DNA of 64,000 nt from Cladosporium sp. IMV 00045. Taxonomy: Eukaryota > Ascomycota > Dothideomycetes > Cladosporiales > Cladosporiaceae. A program made the translations under genes and the position numbers. A model generated the notes under the pieces. The model searched no databases, had not been told where the DNA came from, and worked only from the letters and a program-made list of their open reading frames with translations. Shown here in pieces: positions 21,019 through 31,837 of the stretch (its first letter is position 1; every line of letters starts with the position of its first letter). The stretch is from the NCBI GenBank assembly GCA_001931905.2, contig MSJI02000553.1, positions 28,674-92,673 of the forward strand, written 5' to 3'.

Positions 21019-23474
21019 TTACTTCAGCGCACTGTTCAGCCTCCTCTCGTCCCTGAGAGACTTCATGAGCTTGATCGCCTCGTCGACGGGGATGAGCTCG
21101 CCCATCTTCTGGGTCTCGGGGATGTCGCGGTTGCGGATGTTGACGGAGCGGCTGTCGCGCTCCTGCGCGCCGACCACCATGATCAGGTTGTACTGCGCCA
21201 GCTGGCCGGTGCGGATCTTCTTCTGCATCGTGTTGCCGCTGATGTCGATGTCGGCGTGGAAGTGGTGCGAGCGGAACTCCTTCTGCAGCTCCTCGCAGTA
21301 GTCGTTGGCAGCGGCCATGACGGGAACGATGAGGATCTGGCGGGGAGAGAGCCAGAAAGGCCACTTGCCGCCGAAGTGCTCGGTGAGAATGGCGATGAAA
21401 CGCTCGAAGGAACCGTAGATGGCACGGTGGATCATGACGGGGCGGGCGCAGCCGGGGGTGAGCTCGCGGCGGTAATGGCCCTCATCCTTCTTCACGGCGC
21501 TGGAGTCGGCCTCAGCAGGAGGAGCGGAGCGGATGGCCAGCTTGTCCTCAGACTTGGCCTCGCCTTCCGCGGCCTTCTCAGCGGGCTTCTCGCCAGCCTT
21601 GCCAGCGGCCTTGTCCTCCTTGGCTTGGGCCTCAGCCTTAGCGGCAGCCTCCTCAGTGCGGTATTCCAGGTTGAACTGCTGGGGAAGCTGGAAGTCAAGC
21701 TGGATGGTGGCGCACTGAAATTCACGTCTGAGGGCGTCGGAGATGGTGATGTCGATCTTGGGACCGTAGAAAGCACCGTCACCAGGGTTGAGCTCCCACT
21801 TGGTGCCAGTGGTCTCCTTGAACTCGTCAAGCGCCTTGGTGAGCTGAGCCTCGGCGCGATCCCAGGTGGCGACGTCACCGAGGTGGTTTTCGGGTCTGGT
21901 GGACAGCTTCATCTTGAAGGTGAAGCCAAAGAGACCGTAGACGGCCTGAAGGAAATCGAAAAGACCCTTGATCTCCTGCTCGACCTGAGCTTCGGTACAG
22001 AAGATGTGGGTGTCGTCTTGCATGAAACGGCGCACGCGGGTCAGACCAGTCAGAGCACCAGATGCCTCATTACGGTGGAGAATACCGAAGTCAGCAATGC
22101 GCATAGGCAGCTCGCGGTAGCTACGATCTCTGTGGCCGAAGAGCAAGCAGTGGCCGGGGCAATTCATGGGCTTGAGCGCCCACTGGTCCTTCTCGACCTC
22201 AAATGTGAACATGTCCTCGTGGTAGTGCTGCCAGTGACCAGACTGCTTCCAGAGTGCGGAGTTGTACATGTTGGGAGAGTTGACCTCCTGGTAGCCACGG
22301 TTCCAGTACTCGTTGCGGATGTATGATTGAAGGGCGTTGTAGATGATCATGCCGTGAGGGAGGAAGAAAGCGGAGCCGGGGGACATCTGGTGGAAGAAGA
22401 AAAGCTCCTGCTCCTGACCAATCTTACGGTGGTCGCGCTTGGCCGCCTCCTCGAGCATGTGCTTGTGGTCGGCGAGAGCCTAGGAAGTGTTAGTGAAACG
22501 CGCGACACAATTTGACCAAGAAATATACTAACCGCCTTGTCGGGGAACGAAACACCGTAGATACGCTGCAGGCTGTCGTTCTTGGCGTCACCAAGGAAGT
22601 AACTGGAAGAGTTCTTCATGATCTCAAACGCCTTGATTCTGCCAGTGTGAGGAACGTGGGGACCTCTGCACAGATCGATGAGGGGACCGCATCGGTAGAC
22701 AGTGGTGCTTGTGCCGTCGGGGATCTTGTCCGAAATGATGTGCTGCTTATACTTGTTGTAGGCGAACATCTCAAGCAGGTCCTCCTTGGTCAACTCCAGA
22801 CGCTCGAATGGCTGCTTCTCCTTGATCGCCTTCTCCGCGACCTGCTTCAGCGGCTTGTAGTCGGCGGCGGTGACGGCACCCTGCTCGGGCAGAGACATTT
22901 CGTAGTAGAAACCGTCCTCGACGGGAGGACCAATGCACAGCGAGCAGCCATAGTGTCTCTCGCAGGCCTCGCCGAGAATGTGAGCACTGCTGTGCCAGAA
23001 GACCTTCTTGCCCTCCGGGTGTTCGAAATCCAGGAGCTCCAGCTTGCAGCTCTTCTCGAAAGGCCTCTCCAGATCCCAGAGGTCACCGTCAACCTGCGCG
23101 ATGACAGTGCGCTCGAACAAGCTCTTGGAAATCTCGCGAGCGATCGCGGCGGGAGTTGTCTCCCAGCTCTTGCCCTGCTTGACGGCACCGGAAGCGAGGG
23201 TGATCTCGATATCCTCGCGGGGCTGCTTGGCCACCCACTCCTCCCTCTCGGCCTTTCTCTTGTCGAAGATGGCGTTACGGGTAGCGAAGTACTCAGGCGG
23301 CGGGGTCATTTCAAGCGGCCTGCCGCTGCCCTCGTCCTTTTTGGCCTTGGGCGCCATGGTGGGAGAGTAGAGTCGAATGAAAGATAGGGCGAAGGGACGG
23401 GCGATTGATCGGGGAGGTTTTAATCGGGTTGCGCAGAGGTATCTGGAGACAGCAAAGGGGCTTGGGAGGAGCAT
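21019..23474 (-). CDS. THS1: Threonyl-tRNA synthetase, cytosolic with an optional mitochondrial leader
   Basis: Class II synthetase that charges tRNA-Thr. Exons 22533-23474 and 21019-22479, intron of 53 nt (GTTAGT...CCTAG), 800 residues from the first ATG. Order: TGS domain, editing domain with [13 protein letters not shown] and the SAD segment [13 protein letters not shown], catalytic core with [12 protein letters not shown] (motif 2), [14 protein letters not shown], motif 3 in the [13 protein letters not shown] region, and the C-terminal anticodon-binding domain. There are two in-frame starts. ATG 23474 has a poor context (TGTATG) and adds 39 residues rich in Arg/Ser without acidic residues, like a mitochondrial presequence. 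ATG 23357 has an ideal CACCATGG context and gives MAPKAKKD. An Ala/Lys/Glu-rich stretch of about 60 residues is inserted between FNLEYRT and the RPVMIHRA motif. Confidence 0.93.
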
Positions 23475-23792
23475 ACAGAGAGAAATATAAGATAGAGAGA
23501 GACAGAGAAGGCGAGGGTATGAGTGGAGGGGCTCAAAGTGGGTAGGGTAGCCAATGGATGCGCGCAGAGGACGCCGACGCCCGTCAAAAATATGCGAGTG
23601 ACTCTTTCGCGCCTGAGCGAAGAATTAAGGGTTAGGGTTGCGCGGCGGGGCTTCCCGCGTCTTCGTCCATGCCTTGCTTCAACCACATGTCTACCTATAT
23701 CTCGAACAATATTAACCTCTTCACTAGGACTACGTATCCTTTCAATACTGCGTGTAAACCACACCCCACTCCACACTTGTGTCAATGTCATC
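23475..23792. other. Bidirectional promoter, THS1 / prenylcysteine oxidase-like gene
   Basis: 318 bp between divergent starts. The THS1-proximal part is strongly purine rich on the plus strand. No coding sequence seen. Confidence 0.45.
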
Positions 23793-25471
23793 ATGAGAAT
23801 CGTACCTCCATCCCTCATCACAACGGGCTTACTGTTCGCCACAGCCCACGCTTCAACAGACCAGATCATCCTTGACGATCTTGTCCAGCATGCCAATATA
23901 AAGCCCAAGAATGTTGCCATCATTGGTATGACCGTATGTCAAATTGTAGTGTAGACTATCGTCTGACTTCCTGTCCAGGCGCTGGAGCTGCCGGCTCGTC
24001 ATCTGCCTACCACCTTTCCCAATTCGCTGAAGCCTCGGACTTGCCAATCAACGTGACAATATTCGAGAAAAACACCCACATCGGAGGCCGCTCAACAACC
24101 GTAAATGCATACAACAACTCAAATCATCCAGTCGAGCTCGGTGCAAGCATATTCGTCGAAGTGAATCAGATCCTGGTAGATGCCGTGAAAGCGTTCAATC
24201 TGTCCACCGCATCGTTCACCACAAGAGGCGAAGATGTCCCCGGAGCTGCCCTCGGTATCTGGGATGGCAAGTCTTTCGTCTTCACTCAGGAAAATGAAGG
24301 CGGCTGGTGGGATACTGCGAAGATGTTCTACAGATACGGCCTATCCCCACTGCGGACACTCAACCTGATGAAGGCCACTGTGGGCAAGTTTCTCAAGATG
24401 TATGACGAGCCGATCTTCCCATTTTCTTCCCTCACCCAAGCTGCTCAAGATGTTGGTCTCCTTGCAGTGACTGCGGCCACTGGTGAGAGTTTTCTCAGAG
24501 AGAACAGCATCAGCAGCCTATTCGCTCGAGAAATCATCCAGGCCAGCACCAGAGTCAACTATGCCCAAAACCTTGACAACTTTCATGGCCTTGAGACCAT
24601 GGTCTGCATGGCAAGCAGTGGCGCTATGTCAGTGTCTGGTGGAAATTGGCAGATCTTCGCCAATATGGTTGCCTCTTCCAAATCAAGCATCATGCTCGAG
24701 ACAGAAGTCACCAACATCGAGACATCCGAAAGCGGGCACTTCAGAGTCAACACCAAGAGCCTCTCACCAGAAACCGAGTTCCGGGCATTAACATCCGAAT
24801 TCGACGATGTGATTCTCGCAGCACCATTCCAATACTCCAACATCGACATCGACACCGACTCCATCCCCTTCCGCCAACCTGATGACTTCCCCTACGTCCA
24901 ACTACACGTAACCCTCTTCACGTCGCCCCACCTCCTCTCTCCCGCCTTCTTCAACCTCCCACCCAACAAGCCCGCCCCGCAAGTCATCATCACCACCCTC
25001 CCGCAAGACGAACACCCTCCCTCCAACGCCACCGTCGGAAGTCCGGGGTTCTACAGCATCAGCCTCCTCCGCGACATCATCAGCCCAATCACAGGCGAGC
25101 AGGAGTATGCTTACAAGATCTTCTCTCCGGCGCCGCCGAACAGCACTTTTCTCGCCGGTCTTCTTGGTGTGGAGCAACAAGGCGATGAGATAACCGAGGA
25201 GGATATCACGTGGATGTACCGTAAGGTGTGGCATAGCTATCCTTATGAGTATCCCAGGGATTCTTTCGAGGATATCATTTTGAGCGAAGGGCTTTGGTAT
25301 ACCAGTGGGATTGAGCGGTTCATTTCGACGATGGAGACGAGTGCTCTCATGGGGAAGAATGTGGCGAGGCTGGTTGTTGATGGGTGGTTGAAGGATGGGG
25401 ATGTCAAGAAGGCGAGCAGTGGGAGACTGGGTGAGATGGATGGTATGTTTGAGCCGAAGGTGATACTTTGA
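23793..25471 (+). CDS. Prenylcysteine oxidase-like flavoprotein (PCYOX1 family)
   Basis: Exons 23793-23925 and 23979-25471 (intron of 53 nt, GTATGA...CCAG), 541 residues. A hydrophobic signal peptide of about 20 residues leads into the lumenal or secreted protein. The FAD dinucleotide-binding motif IIGAGAAGSSSA is formed exactly across the splice junction, followed by the NAD(P)-binding_8-like EKNTHIGGRSTTVNAY. The prenylcysteine lyase domain follows (SVSGGNWQIFANMV, DDVILAAPFQYSNI, and the C-terminal EGLWYTSGIERFISTMETS). The family oxidatively cleaves the thioether of farnesyl- or geranylgeranyl-cysteine released from degraded prenyl proteins, giving an aldehyde, cysteine and H2O2. The ER, vacuole or secretory pathway is expected. 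Identification is strong; enzyme activity in fungi is less well studied. Confidence 0.9.
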
Positions 25472-25721
25472 CGGATAGGTTTGTTTGCTCAAAGCCTCGC
25501 TTCAGGAAGTTGACTTTTCGGATTGTATTCACTTTTCTTCTTGTTTGGGCCTCTCATTGCGTCACCACGCGCAGATACTCTGGATTCTTTGCCATTCGCA
25601 TTGATAGTGAACGAAAATGGTCTGTGCGCCTCCTGCTGTCACTTCATCAGCCGCTTTATTAACTCCAACGGCCAGCTTCTCACATGCACCACCGACAACA
25701 CTTTGAGCTAGAGCCAGCAAC

Positions 25722-26470
25722 ATGGAGTTGCAGTACAATCTTGCCATCGCCCCCGAAGCGACTCAATTCTTCTCTCGCCCGCACCGAGCTCGATCGTTAT
25801 CAGCCATGGAGTCAAGCAACAAACCCGCTCTTGCACCTCCCACCACATTCAACCAAGAAAAAACGGTGACGCGTCTTGTAGGCCCAGACAAGAAGGCTTT
25901 GATGGTCCACGAGTTCCAACTCGCCAGCTCGGAATTCTTCAAGGCCGCAATGAAGAAGGAATGGGCTGAAGGTCAAACACGCACTGTCAGCTTCCCTGAC
26001 GACGATCCCGACGACTTTGCGCATTACCTTGACTGGATGTACTTCGGGAATTTCCCAACTTCCATCTACGATGAGTACGATAACCCTCCGGATGGCGACT
26101 AGGATCAGGCGTGGGAGCTCCTCGCTAGACTGTACGTGCTGGGCGAACGCCTCTTGGACACGCCCTTCCGCAACGCTTTGGTGATCGAGATCATCCGTCT
26201 AGCGTTTGTGGGAGACGAGGCCGGCTACAATCATTTCCCGGGTACAATACCAGCTAACATAATTTACGCTGGAACCCCCGAACACTCTCCGGCCCGCCGC
26301 TTGTTGTTGATATGAGTGTGAGATTTGGAAGAGCGCACTGGTACACTCGGGCTCTCAACCAGGAGTTTTTGTTCGATTTCATGCAGGTTGTTTACGGAAA
26401 TTTGGCCGAACATGCATCCAATTTGGCATGGCGAGACACCCCGTTGAGGGCTGAAGACTACATTGTCTGA
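25722..26470 (+). pseudogene. BTB/POZ domain protein, broken by a TAG codon and a -1 frame break
   Basis: The frame from ATG 25722 encodes a BTB/POZ fold: TRLVGPDKKALMVHEFQLAS, SEFFKAAMKKEWAEGQTR, DDDPDDFAHYLDWMYFG. At 26100-26102 a TAG interrupts, yet the same frame continues with family-like sequence (DQAWELLARLYVLGERLLD, FRNALVIEIIRLAF). A second lesion, one base missing in the TTGTTGTTG run at about 26300-26309, moves the reading to the next frame. There it stays coding-like (VDMSVRFGRAHWYTRALNQ) to a TGA at 26468-26470. No intron explains either break. Intact members are small BTB proteins of unknown role, often read as Cul3-adaptor-like. CAG-to-TAG is the simplest origin of the stop. 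Pseudogene or sequence error; both breaks would have to be errors for the gene to be active. Confidence 0.7.
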
Positions 26471-26992
26471 ATATGGCTTGTCGTAGAGATCGGAACACAC
26501 ATGAGGTACTACAGTAAGCAAGCTGCACTGCAATTCGTTTTCGCGAGGATTTCTAACAGGTTCATAGCAAGTTTACGAAGACTCAAACAATCTCATGCTC
26601 ATGCATTGGCCAGCAACTTAGACTTGCAACGAAGGCTTAATCCCTGTTTTGGATTATGAAGCAAAGGAGCTCAGGCGGCGATGAGGCAGGATGTCTTCTT
26701 CTTTCTCCTTCCTTCGAGTTCAGGAGTGATGCGGTCTGCTTGAGCAGCTAGTGAAGATTGACACAGGGATGACGGCATTCAAGCACAGGTTTTCCAGACT
26801 TGCGGTTTTGGTTCGTTATGATTGCATACTCGAGTCTGTGGTCATGGAATCCCAGGTTTTCTTCTCTTGTTATCAACAGGCAAAAACTTCGTCAATTCGA
26901 TGAACTACTCCTGCAGTCTCAAAATGAGCATCACCACAATTCACGTGTTCGTTCGAAATAAAACGACCCAAAGAGAGTATCAAATCAGCCAC
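26471..26992. other. Intergenic
   Basis: Between the broken BTB gene and the 3' end of the minus-strand duplication protein. No supported feature. Confidence 0.4.
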
Positions 26993-27520
26993 TCAAAGAG
27001 CACTCGAGCCCCTTCTCCCACCCTTCGTTCGTTTCAACTCGCCCACATCCTCAAAGATGTAATTCAGACATCCAGGATGCGTCTCAATCTCACCAGACAT
27101 CTGATCGTCGCACGCGATAACAATGATTCCATCTTCCTCAATCACGTAGCCACCATACTTCTTCACAATCGGTGCATGCGGTCGCTGCAACGCTGCTGCT
27201 TCCAAACTGGGATATTTCGACACGATTTTGGCTGACTCGGGAATCGGAACGGTGTAGTTTGCAATGGACACATCGCTCGGCAAGTTGGCTGAATCGTGGA
27301 AGGTGATTGTCATGGCTTCGTTGTCTTTTTCTTCGAGAATGGTGCACAGGTTGTCGGTGCAGGCCAGCACAACCGTATCGTTGTCTTCGATCACGTGGCC
27401 ACCGTACCTTTTGTCTAATACAGAGTCTGGCCAATTGAGAACTTTTTCGCATAAGGAGGGCCAGTCGAAGCAGATTGCTGCTGATGACGGGATGGGAATG
27501 GTGTAGTGGCTGATCGACAT
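26993..27520 (-). CDS. Uncharacterised protein with an internal duplication
   Basis: Single exon, 175 residues, family not recognised. Residues 3-56 and 86-140 align without gaps over 55 positions with about 25 identities. Both contain YTxPIP, a PSL segment, a KxYGGxVIE turn and a VxAC strand. The segment between them (60-82) and the basic C-terminus are unique. There is no signal peptide or membrane segment, so a cytosolic soluble protein is likely. ATG 27520 has the context AACATG and is the first ATG of the frame, which is open without a start back to 27622. The alternating hydrophobic pattern suggests two small beta-rich modules. No function assigned. Confidence 0.6.
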   Translation of the reverse strand: MSISHYTIPIPSSAAICFDWPSLCEKVLNWPDSVLDKRYGGHVIEDNDTVVLACTDNLCTILEEKDNEAMTITFHDSANLPSDVSIANYTVPIPESAKIVSKYPSLEAAALQRPHAPIVKKYGGYVIEEDGIIVIACDDQMSGEIETHPGCLNYIFEDVGELKRTKGGRRGSSAL

Positions 27521-28213
27521 GTTTGTGGGAATGGTTAGAATGTTTCGAATGCAGAAACGATGGACTGCAATATTCACAAGAGGAAAAGAACAGTCTTGAC
27601 TACATGTAATCGCCTCAAACAAAAGCGTCTAGCCCTCTGGCTACATATATGGGTGACGTCGTTAGCATGAGCAGTTACATGGCTGCTCGCGAAACGAGTG
27701 CATACAAGGGAATGGTCTTTGCATGATCTAGACCCTCTTGCCAAGGATCCATGCAATTACTAGCCATTTAGCCTGTCCAGCCTGTCTTAGCACTCTGGTT
27801 GCAAGGCAGTTCATGGAAGCTGATTTCTTTAGAGCGAGACCGTCTGAATCCCTGCGCATCCTTCGCGTGGCCGCTTACCTGCTAACGTCAATTATATATG
27901 CAGATAGCTGCCTGCCTGGCTCCACCGGACCTACAATGACGCAAGTCACTCGGTTTCGCGGGCATTTGTGACCATCTGATATCAATTAGTAAGAGTACAG
28001 AATTATAGCTTCTTGTTCACGCATCATTCACAAAGTGAGACCTCGATGCTGACCATAGGAAGCAATACATTATTTTACCCAGAGTGGAGTCAATTGGCCG
28101 GTTCCCCTACAATTCCTAACGTACATTGATCACTTTCCGAGAGGGAAAAAAATCTCAGTATCAGAAATCCAACCTTGGGCGACAATACCCTCTCAAACGT
28201 CAAGGCGAAAGCC
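27521..28213. other. Intergenic
   Basis: No gene or repeat seen. Upstream of the duplication protein and downstream of the methyltransferase. Confidence 0.4.
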
Positions 28214-29476
28214 TCACTCAGCAAGCTTGCACTCCACGACAGCAAACCTTGCTACGCTCTGGCCCTCCCATACCTTCTCGACAACCAATCCAGCCTCTTC
28301 TGCCAACTTCCCAAATCCCTCCTTCGTCCGTTCCTTGCCACCAATGCAAAGCATCAGCATATCTTGGAGTCCCATCAACCCACTAACGTCCTGCCCCGGA
28401 TCCTCCGGCAACAAGCTCTCGACGATCAACACCCTCGAATCAGCCGCCATGGCCGGGACGATGTTGCGGAGTATCTGCACGCATACCTCGTCCGGCCAGT
28501 CGTGGAGACAAGCGCGGATGTGGTAGACTTTGGCGCCTTTGAGGGGATTGGGCGTGAAGAAGTCGTGGGCTTGAAGTTGCACCTCTGAGGGAAGGCTTTT
28601 GTTCTGACGCTTAGCTACGGCTAAGACGTTAGGGAGCTCTTGGAGGACGAAACTGGAGGCTGGCAGGTCGGGGTGGGCAGCCAAAATGGCCGAGATTGCA
28701 TGGCCGTATCCGCCGCCGACATCGACGAAGAGCGGTCTTGCTCGGTCCGAATCAGCCAGATGCTCCCAGGGATAGATTCCAGTGAAAGGTCGGAAGCCTT
28801 CAGCTGCGGCAAGGACACGAGAGAAGACGGCCAGTTGCTCGGGTTGCGTGGCTAGAGTCTCGAAGAACTGGACTCCTTCCGTACCATGGCGGTAGGTTAG
28901 CGGATTGTAGGTCTTCGCTTTGTCGCCCGATGGCTCAGCTGCGTACCCGGCGTTGTTATGCTGCAGCCAATCGGGAAGGAGAATCAAGGGAGCGATGCCT
29001 GTGTCGTAGCCGAAAGAGAACCAGTCTGAAGCCAGATTGTGTGGCTGTGTCCAAGCGACGGAGATGTGCGTGTGCTTAAAGACCTGGCAGTGAGAGTCAT
29101 AGGACAGGAATCCAACGCTGACAGCTGTTCTAAGAAGCCTCTCGACCAAACTCTGCTGGGCACTCACTGCTTCTGCTATCGATGCTGCAGTGGCGCCTTG
29201 AGGGTATGGGATGACTTGAAGTGCTTTCAAGTGAACCAGGGTGCGGATGACTGCAGCGCCCAGTACCTCACTAGTCATGGAGAGAGTAAAGTCCATGGGT
29301 GTTTGAGCTTTCGTGATCAAGGCTTTGGCTTTGGCGACGATCTCAGGCTCAGGTGCAAAAAGCTGCTGTTGGTTCGGCTCGAACGTCTTGCTCAGCATCT
29401 GGATCTCGCTTGCCAGCTGTGCAAGATTGGCGCGAATGTTTACAACATCTTCAGGAGGTTGCTGAGGGTTGTCCAT
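28214..29476 (-). CDS. SAM-dependent O-methyltransferase (COMT-like, secondary-metabolite type)
   Basis: Single exon, 420 residues. The N-terminal half is the winged-helix dimerisation domain. The C-terminal half is the class I Rossmann methyltransferase with the SAM glycine motif DVGGGYGHA near residue 253, the LQELPN segment, and the catalytic-base motif HDWPDE. This layout matches fungal O-methyltransferases that methylate phenolic or polyketide hydroxyls. Soluble, cytosolic. It lies in tandem behind an MFS transporter on the same strand (453 bp apart), a pairing often seen in small metabolite loci, but no PKS, NRPS or terpene synthase is in the window. Substrate unknown. Confidence 0.9.
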   Translation of the reverse strand: MDNPQQPPEDVVNIRANLAQLASEIQMLSKTFEPNQQQLFAPEPEIVAKAKALITKAQTPMDFTLSMTSEVLGAAVIRTLVHLKALQVIPYPQGATAASIAEAVSAQQSLVERLLRTAVSVGFLSYDSHCQVFKHTHISVAWTQPHNLASDWFSFGYDTGIAPLILLPDWLQHNNAGYAAEPSGDKAKTYNPLTYRHGTEGVQFFETLATQPEQLAVFSRVLAAAEGFRPFTGIYPWEHLADSDRARPLFVDVGGGYGHAISAILAAHPDLPASSFVLQELPNVLAVAKRQNKSLPSEVQLQAHDFFTPNPLKGAKVYHIRACLHDWPDEVCVQILRNIVPAMAADSRVLIVESLLPEDPGQDVSGLMGLQDMLMLCIGGKERTKEGFGKLAEEAGLVVEKVWEGQSVARFAVVECKLAE

Positions 29477-29929
29477 GTTGAATATAATTGTTCCCGACGG
29501 TGGTCGAGCAAGTGTAACTGTTTTCGATGGTGATATTTATGATTGAGAAGTGGTTATCGGATCAAGACCATGTTCAGTTCTTATGTACCACTTGTCTCCG
29601 ACGAAGTCAGAGCATTGTTAACGATTGACATGCGTATCACCGAGTGTTAACCTCGAGCCGGTGGGCCGAAACATATTCAGCTCGGATGTATCTCACGGGC
29701 AGGCAGCAGTTCCCAGTTGTGCTATCTACTTGCAAGTGGTGTGATCTGTGTGTCGACATTCCCCTTGGAAGCTCGCCATGAATTGCTTGCCGAGACGCCG
29801 GCCACGTGAATTGGACGGTAGAGCAACCAATGTGCATCGGTCAAGTATATTAGAAGGATTCGGAGGTTCCCGAAAGGATTCGCACTAGCATCGCTTCGCT
29901 CGTTAAGTCCGAAGAAATCATCGGAGATA
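29477..29929. other. Intergenic upstream of the O-methyltransferase
   Basis: No coding sequence supported; no clear regulatory repeat. Confidence 0.4.
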
Positions 29930-31322
29930 CTAAACCAACCTCAACAGCCTACCGATCCAAGCAGTCCCTCCGAGCGTGGCACTAACGCCGGTGAAGACGA
30001 CAAGTAAGCCATACCCACTTCCATACGCGAACCCAGCTTGTCCCTTCCAAGTATCCAGACTCAGCAGTCTCTCGCTTAGTGGCCCGGAGATGACCGCTCC
30101 AATTCCCTTCCCAGCAGCCATCAACGCCACCACAATACTAACGTCAACATTGCCGTTTTTCTCGAAACGCTGTATAGCATTCGCACAGCCTGACCAGGTG
30201 CACGAGAATGCGCCGCCAAAGCAGCCAAAGAGTATGGCGAAAATGTAGAGCATCGCTTGAGAGGAAGTCAGACCCCAGAAGATGAACACTGAGATCATTT
30301 GGCCGATCGTACAGGTCAAGATAGCGACTGAGACGTGGAAGCGATCGACCAGCGAGCCTATGAAAATGGCGCCGAAAGAGAATGCTATGTGGAAGAGCGC
30401 CAGAGCGAGAGGGCCGGAGAAGGATGGGAGGCCGAGTGATGAGGCGAAAGAAGGGATGTATAGCGTTGGGAGGAAGAAGCCTAGAGATTGAAGGATGTTG
30501 CCGGATTGGAATATCCAGAATGGGATGTGTTTCAGGAAGGAAACTTCGATGGGCCGGAAGCTGCTAGCACTGGTGATGGGGAGGCGTGGGCGGATGAAAT
30601 AAAGACATGGCGAAGCTAACACAGCCAGAGTGACAGCGTATACGCGCAAGGTTGTGCGATAGCCATACGAGTTCAGAAGCCACTGCAAAATGAAGGGGAG
30701 GACGGTACCTCCGATGCCAGTGCCAGCCCACATGATTCCAAATGCCAGACCGCGGCGTTGGACGAACCACTCGGCTATCATAGACATGGCTGGAAAATAG
30801 GCAGCTAGTCCTCCCAAGGCATACATGACACCTTGGGTACCAATCAAGCCGTTGATATCGTTGCAGAAAGAAGCAGCGATCAGACCAACCACCATGGTCA
30901 TAAGGCCAAAGCAGCTGGCGGGGCGACGGTATCGAGGCCAGCGTTGCACGGCAAGAGCAGCGAAAGGCGCCGCGAAGTACATGATGCCGGTCTCCGTGGT
31001 ACCAATGCTCGCGCTGCCGCCCTGGGAGGCGAAAAGTTCATGCTGGTCATAGTAGGCTTCGAAGATTCCAAACTAACGACGAGCCGTGTCAGTATCTTGC
31101 CGTGGACGTTGATATGACGTGACGGTGACTTACGGCAAATGGGAAACCCCATACCAACGCCTCGAGACCGACGCATGCGGCGAGGAATAGATACGCATCT
31201 TTGCCCGAATCAGCCGGCGCAAGAGCCTGGAAGTCTCCATGTGGCTGTTCGTGGTTCTCTTGTAGGCCAGTGTCGGCACCGAGGGTTGTCAGCTCTTGCG
31301 CAGAGGTGGCTGTAGATGCCAT
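29930..31322 (-). CDS. MFS transporter, monocarboxylate (MCT) type
   Basis: Exons 31134-31322 and 29930-31072 (intron of 61 nt), 443 residues. A cytosolic N-terminus of about 40 residues precedes helix 1 (LFLAACVGLEALVWGFPFA), which runs across the intron into FGIFEAYYDQH, a segment typical of fungal MCT-like proteins. About twelve hydrophobic helices follow, including GTQGVMYALGGLAAYFPAM, WAGTGIGGTVLPF and FGCFGGAFSCTWSG. The family moves monocarboxylates or other small organic compounds across the plasma or vacuolar membrane. The upstream tandem position relative to the O-methyltransferase allows a role in exporting or importing a related compound; this is inference only. Confidence 0.88.
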
Positions 31323-31837
31323 GCTGAGATTTGGTCGTGGATGGCAAGGTTTGAGATCTGTGATAAAGTGACAGTTAGGCCGAAGAATGCATTGAAAGAT
31401 AAGGCTGAGCACTTGGTGGGTATAGCAGGTAATTGTGGAGACATCACAGGGCGTGGCGTGGCATGTTGAGGGGCATCTCTTAGGGCAAATCATCAGTCTC
31501 TCCGGAAAAGGCGATAAAACCCATTCACGAACCTATGAAAATACTCGATCAAGTAAAATCCGAGGACACCGATAATAGTTTACAAACACACCAACCTATT
31601 CCCAAAAGCCGTATCGGTGGTGTTGACTAAAATACAGGGTATATCCCAAAGCCCAGTCCAGCCCCGTCCGTGATTCCTTTTCAGTCGTTTCCAAATGAAA
31701 AAGAAAGTCCCTTGTATCCCAAACCTAGCTCGCTCGAACGCAATAAATAGCACAAAAATTCGGTAGACATTAAAATGAGAGATGCTAGAAAAGGGCGACC
31801 GGATGTTGCGGTCGGGGAGAAGTCATGCGACCAGAAT
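31323..31837. other. Intergenic
   Basis: Promoter side of the MFS gene and 3' side of the Ras-like gene. Nothing else supported. Confidence 0.4.

Noticed and set aside
21256..22326. Long open frame opposite THS1
   Set aside because: Antisense shadow of a well-conserved synthetase exon; its Leu/Gly/Val-rich content mirrors the codon bias of the real gene.
27574..27756. Small open frame upstream of the duplication protein
   Set aside because: Begins in what must be its leader and shows no protein-like pattern.
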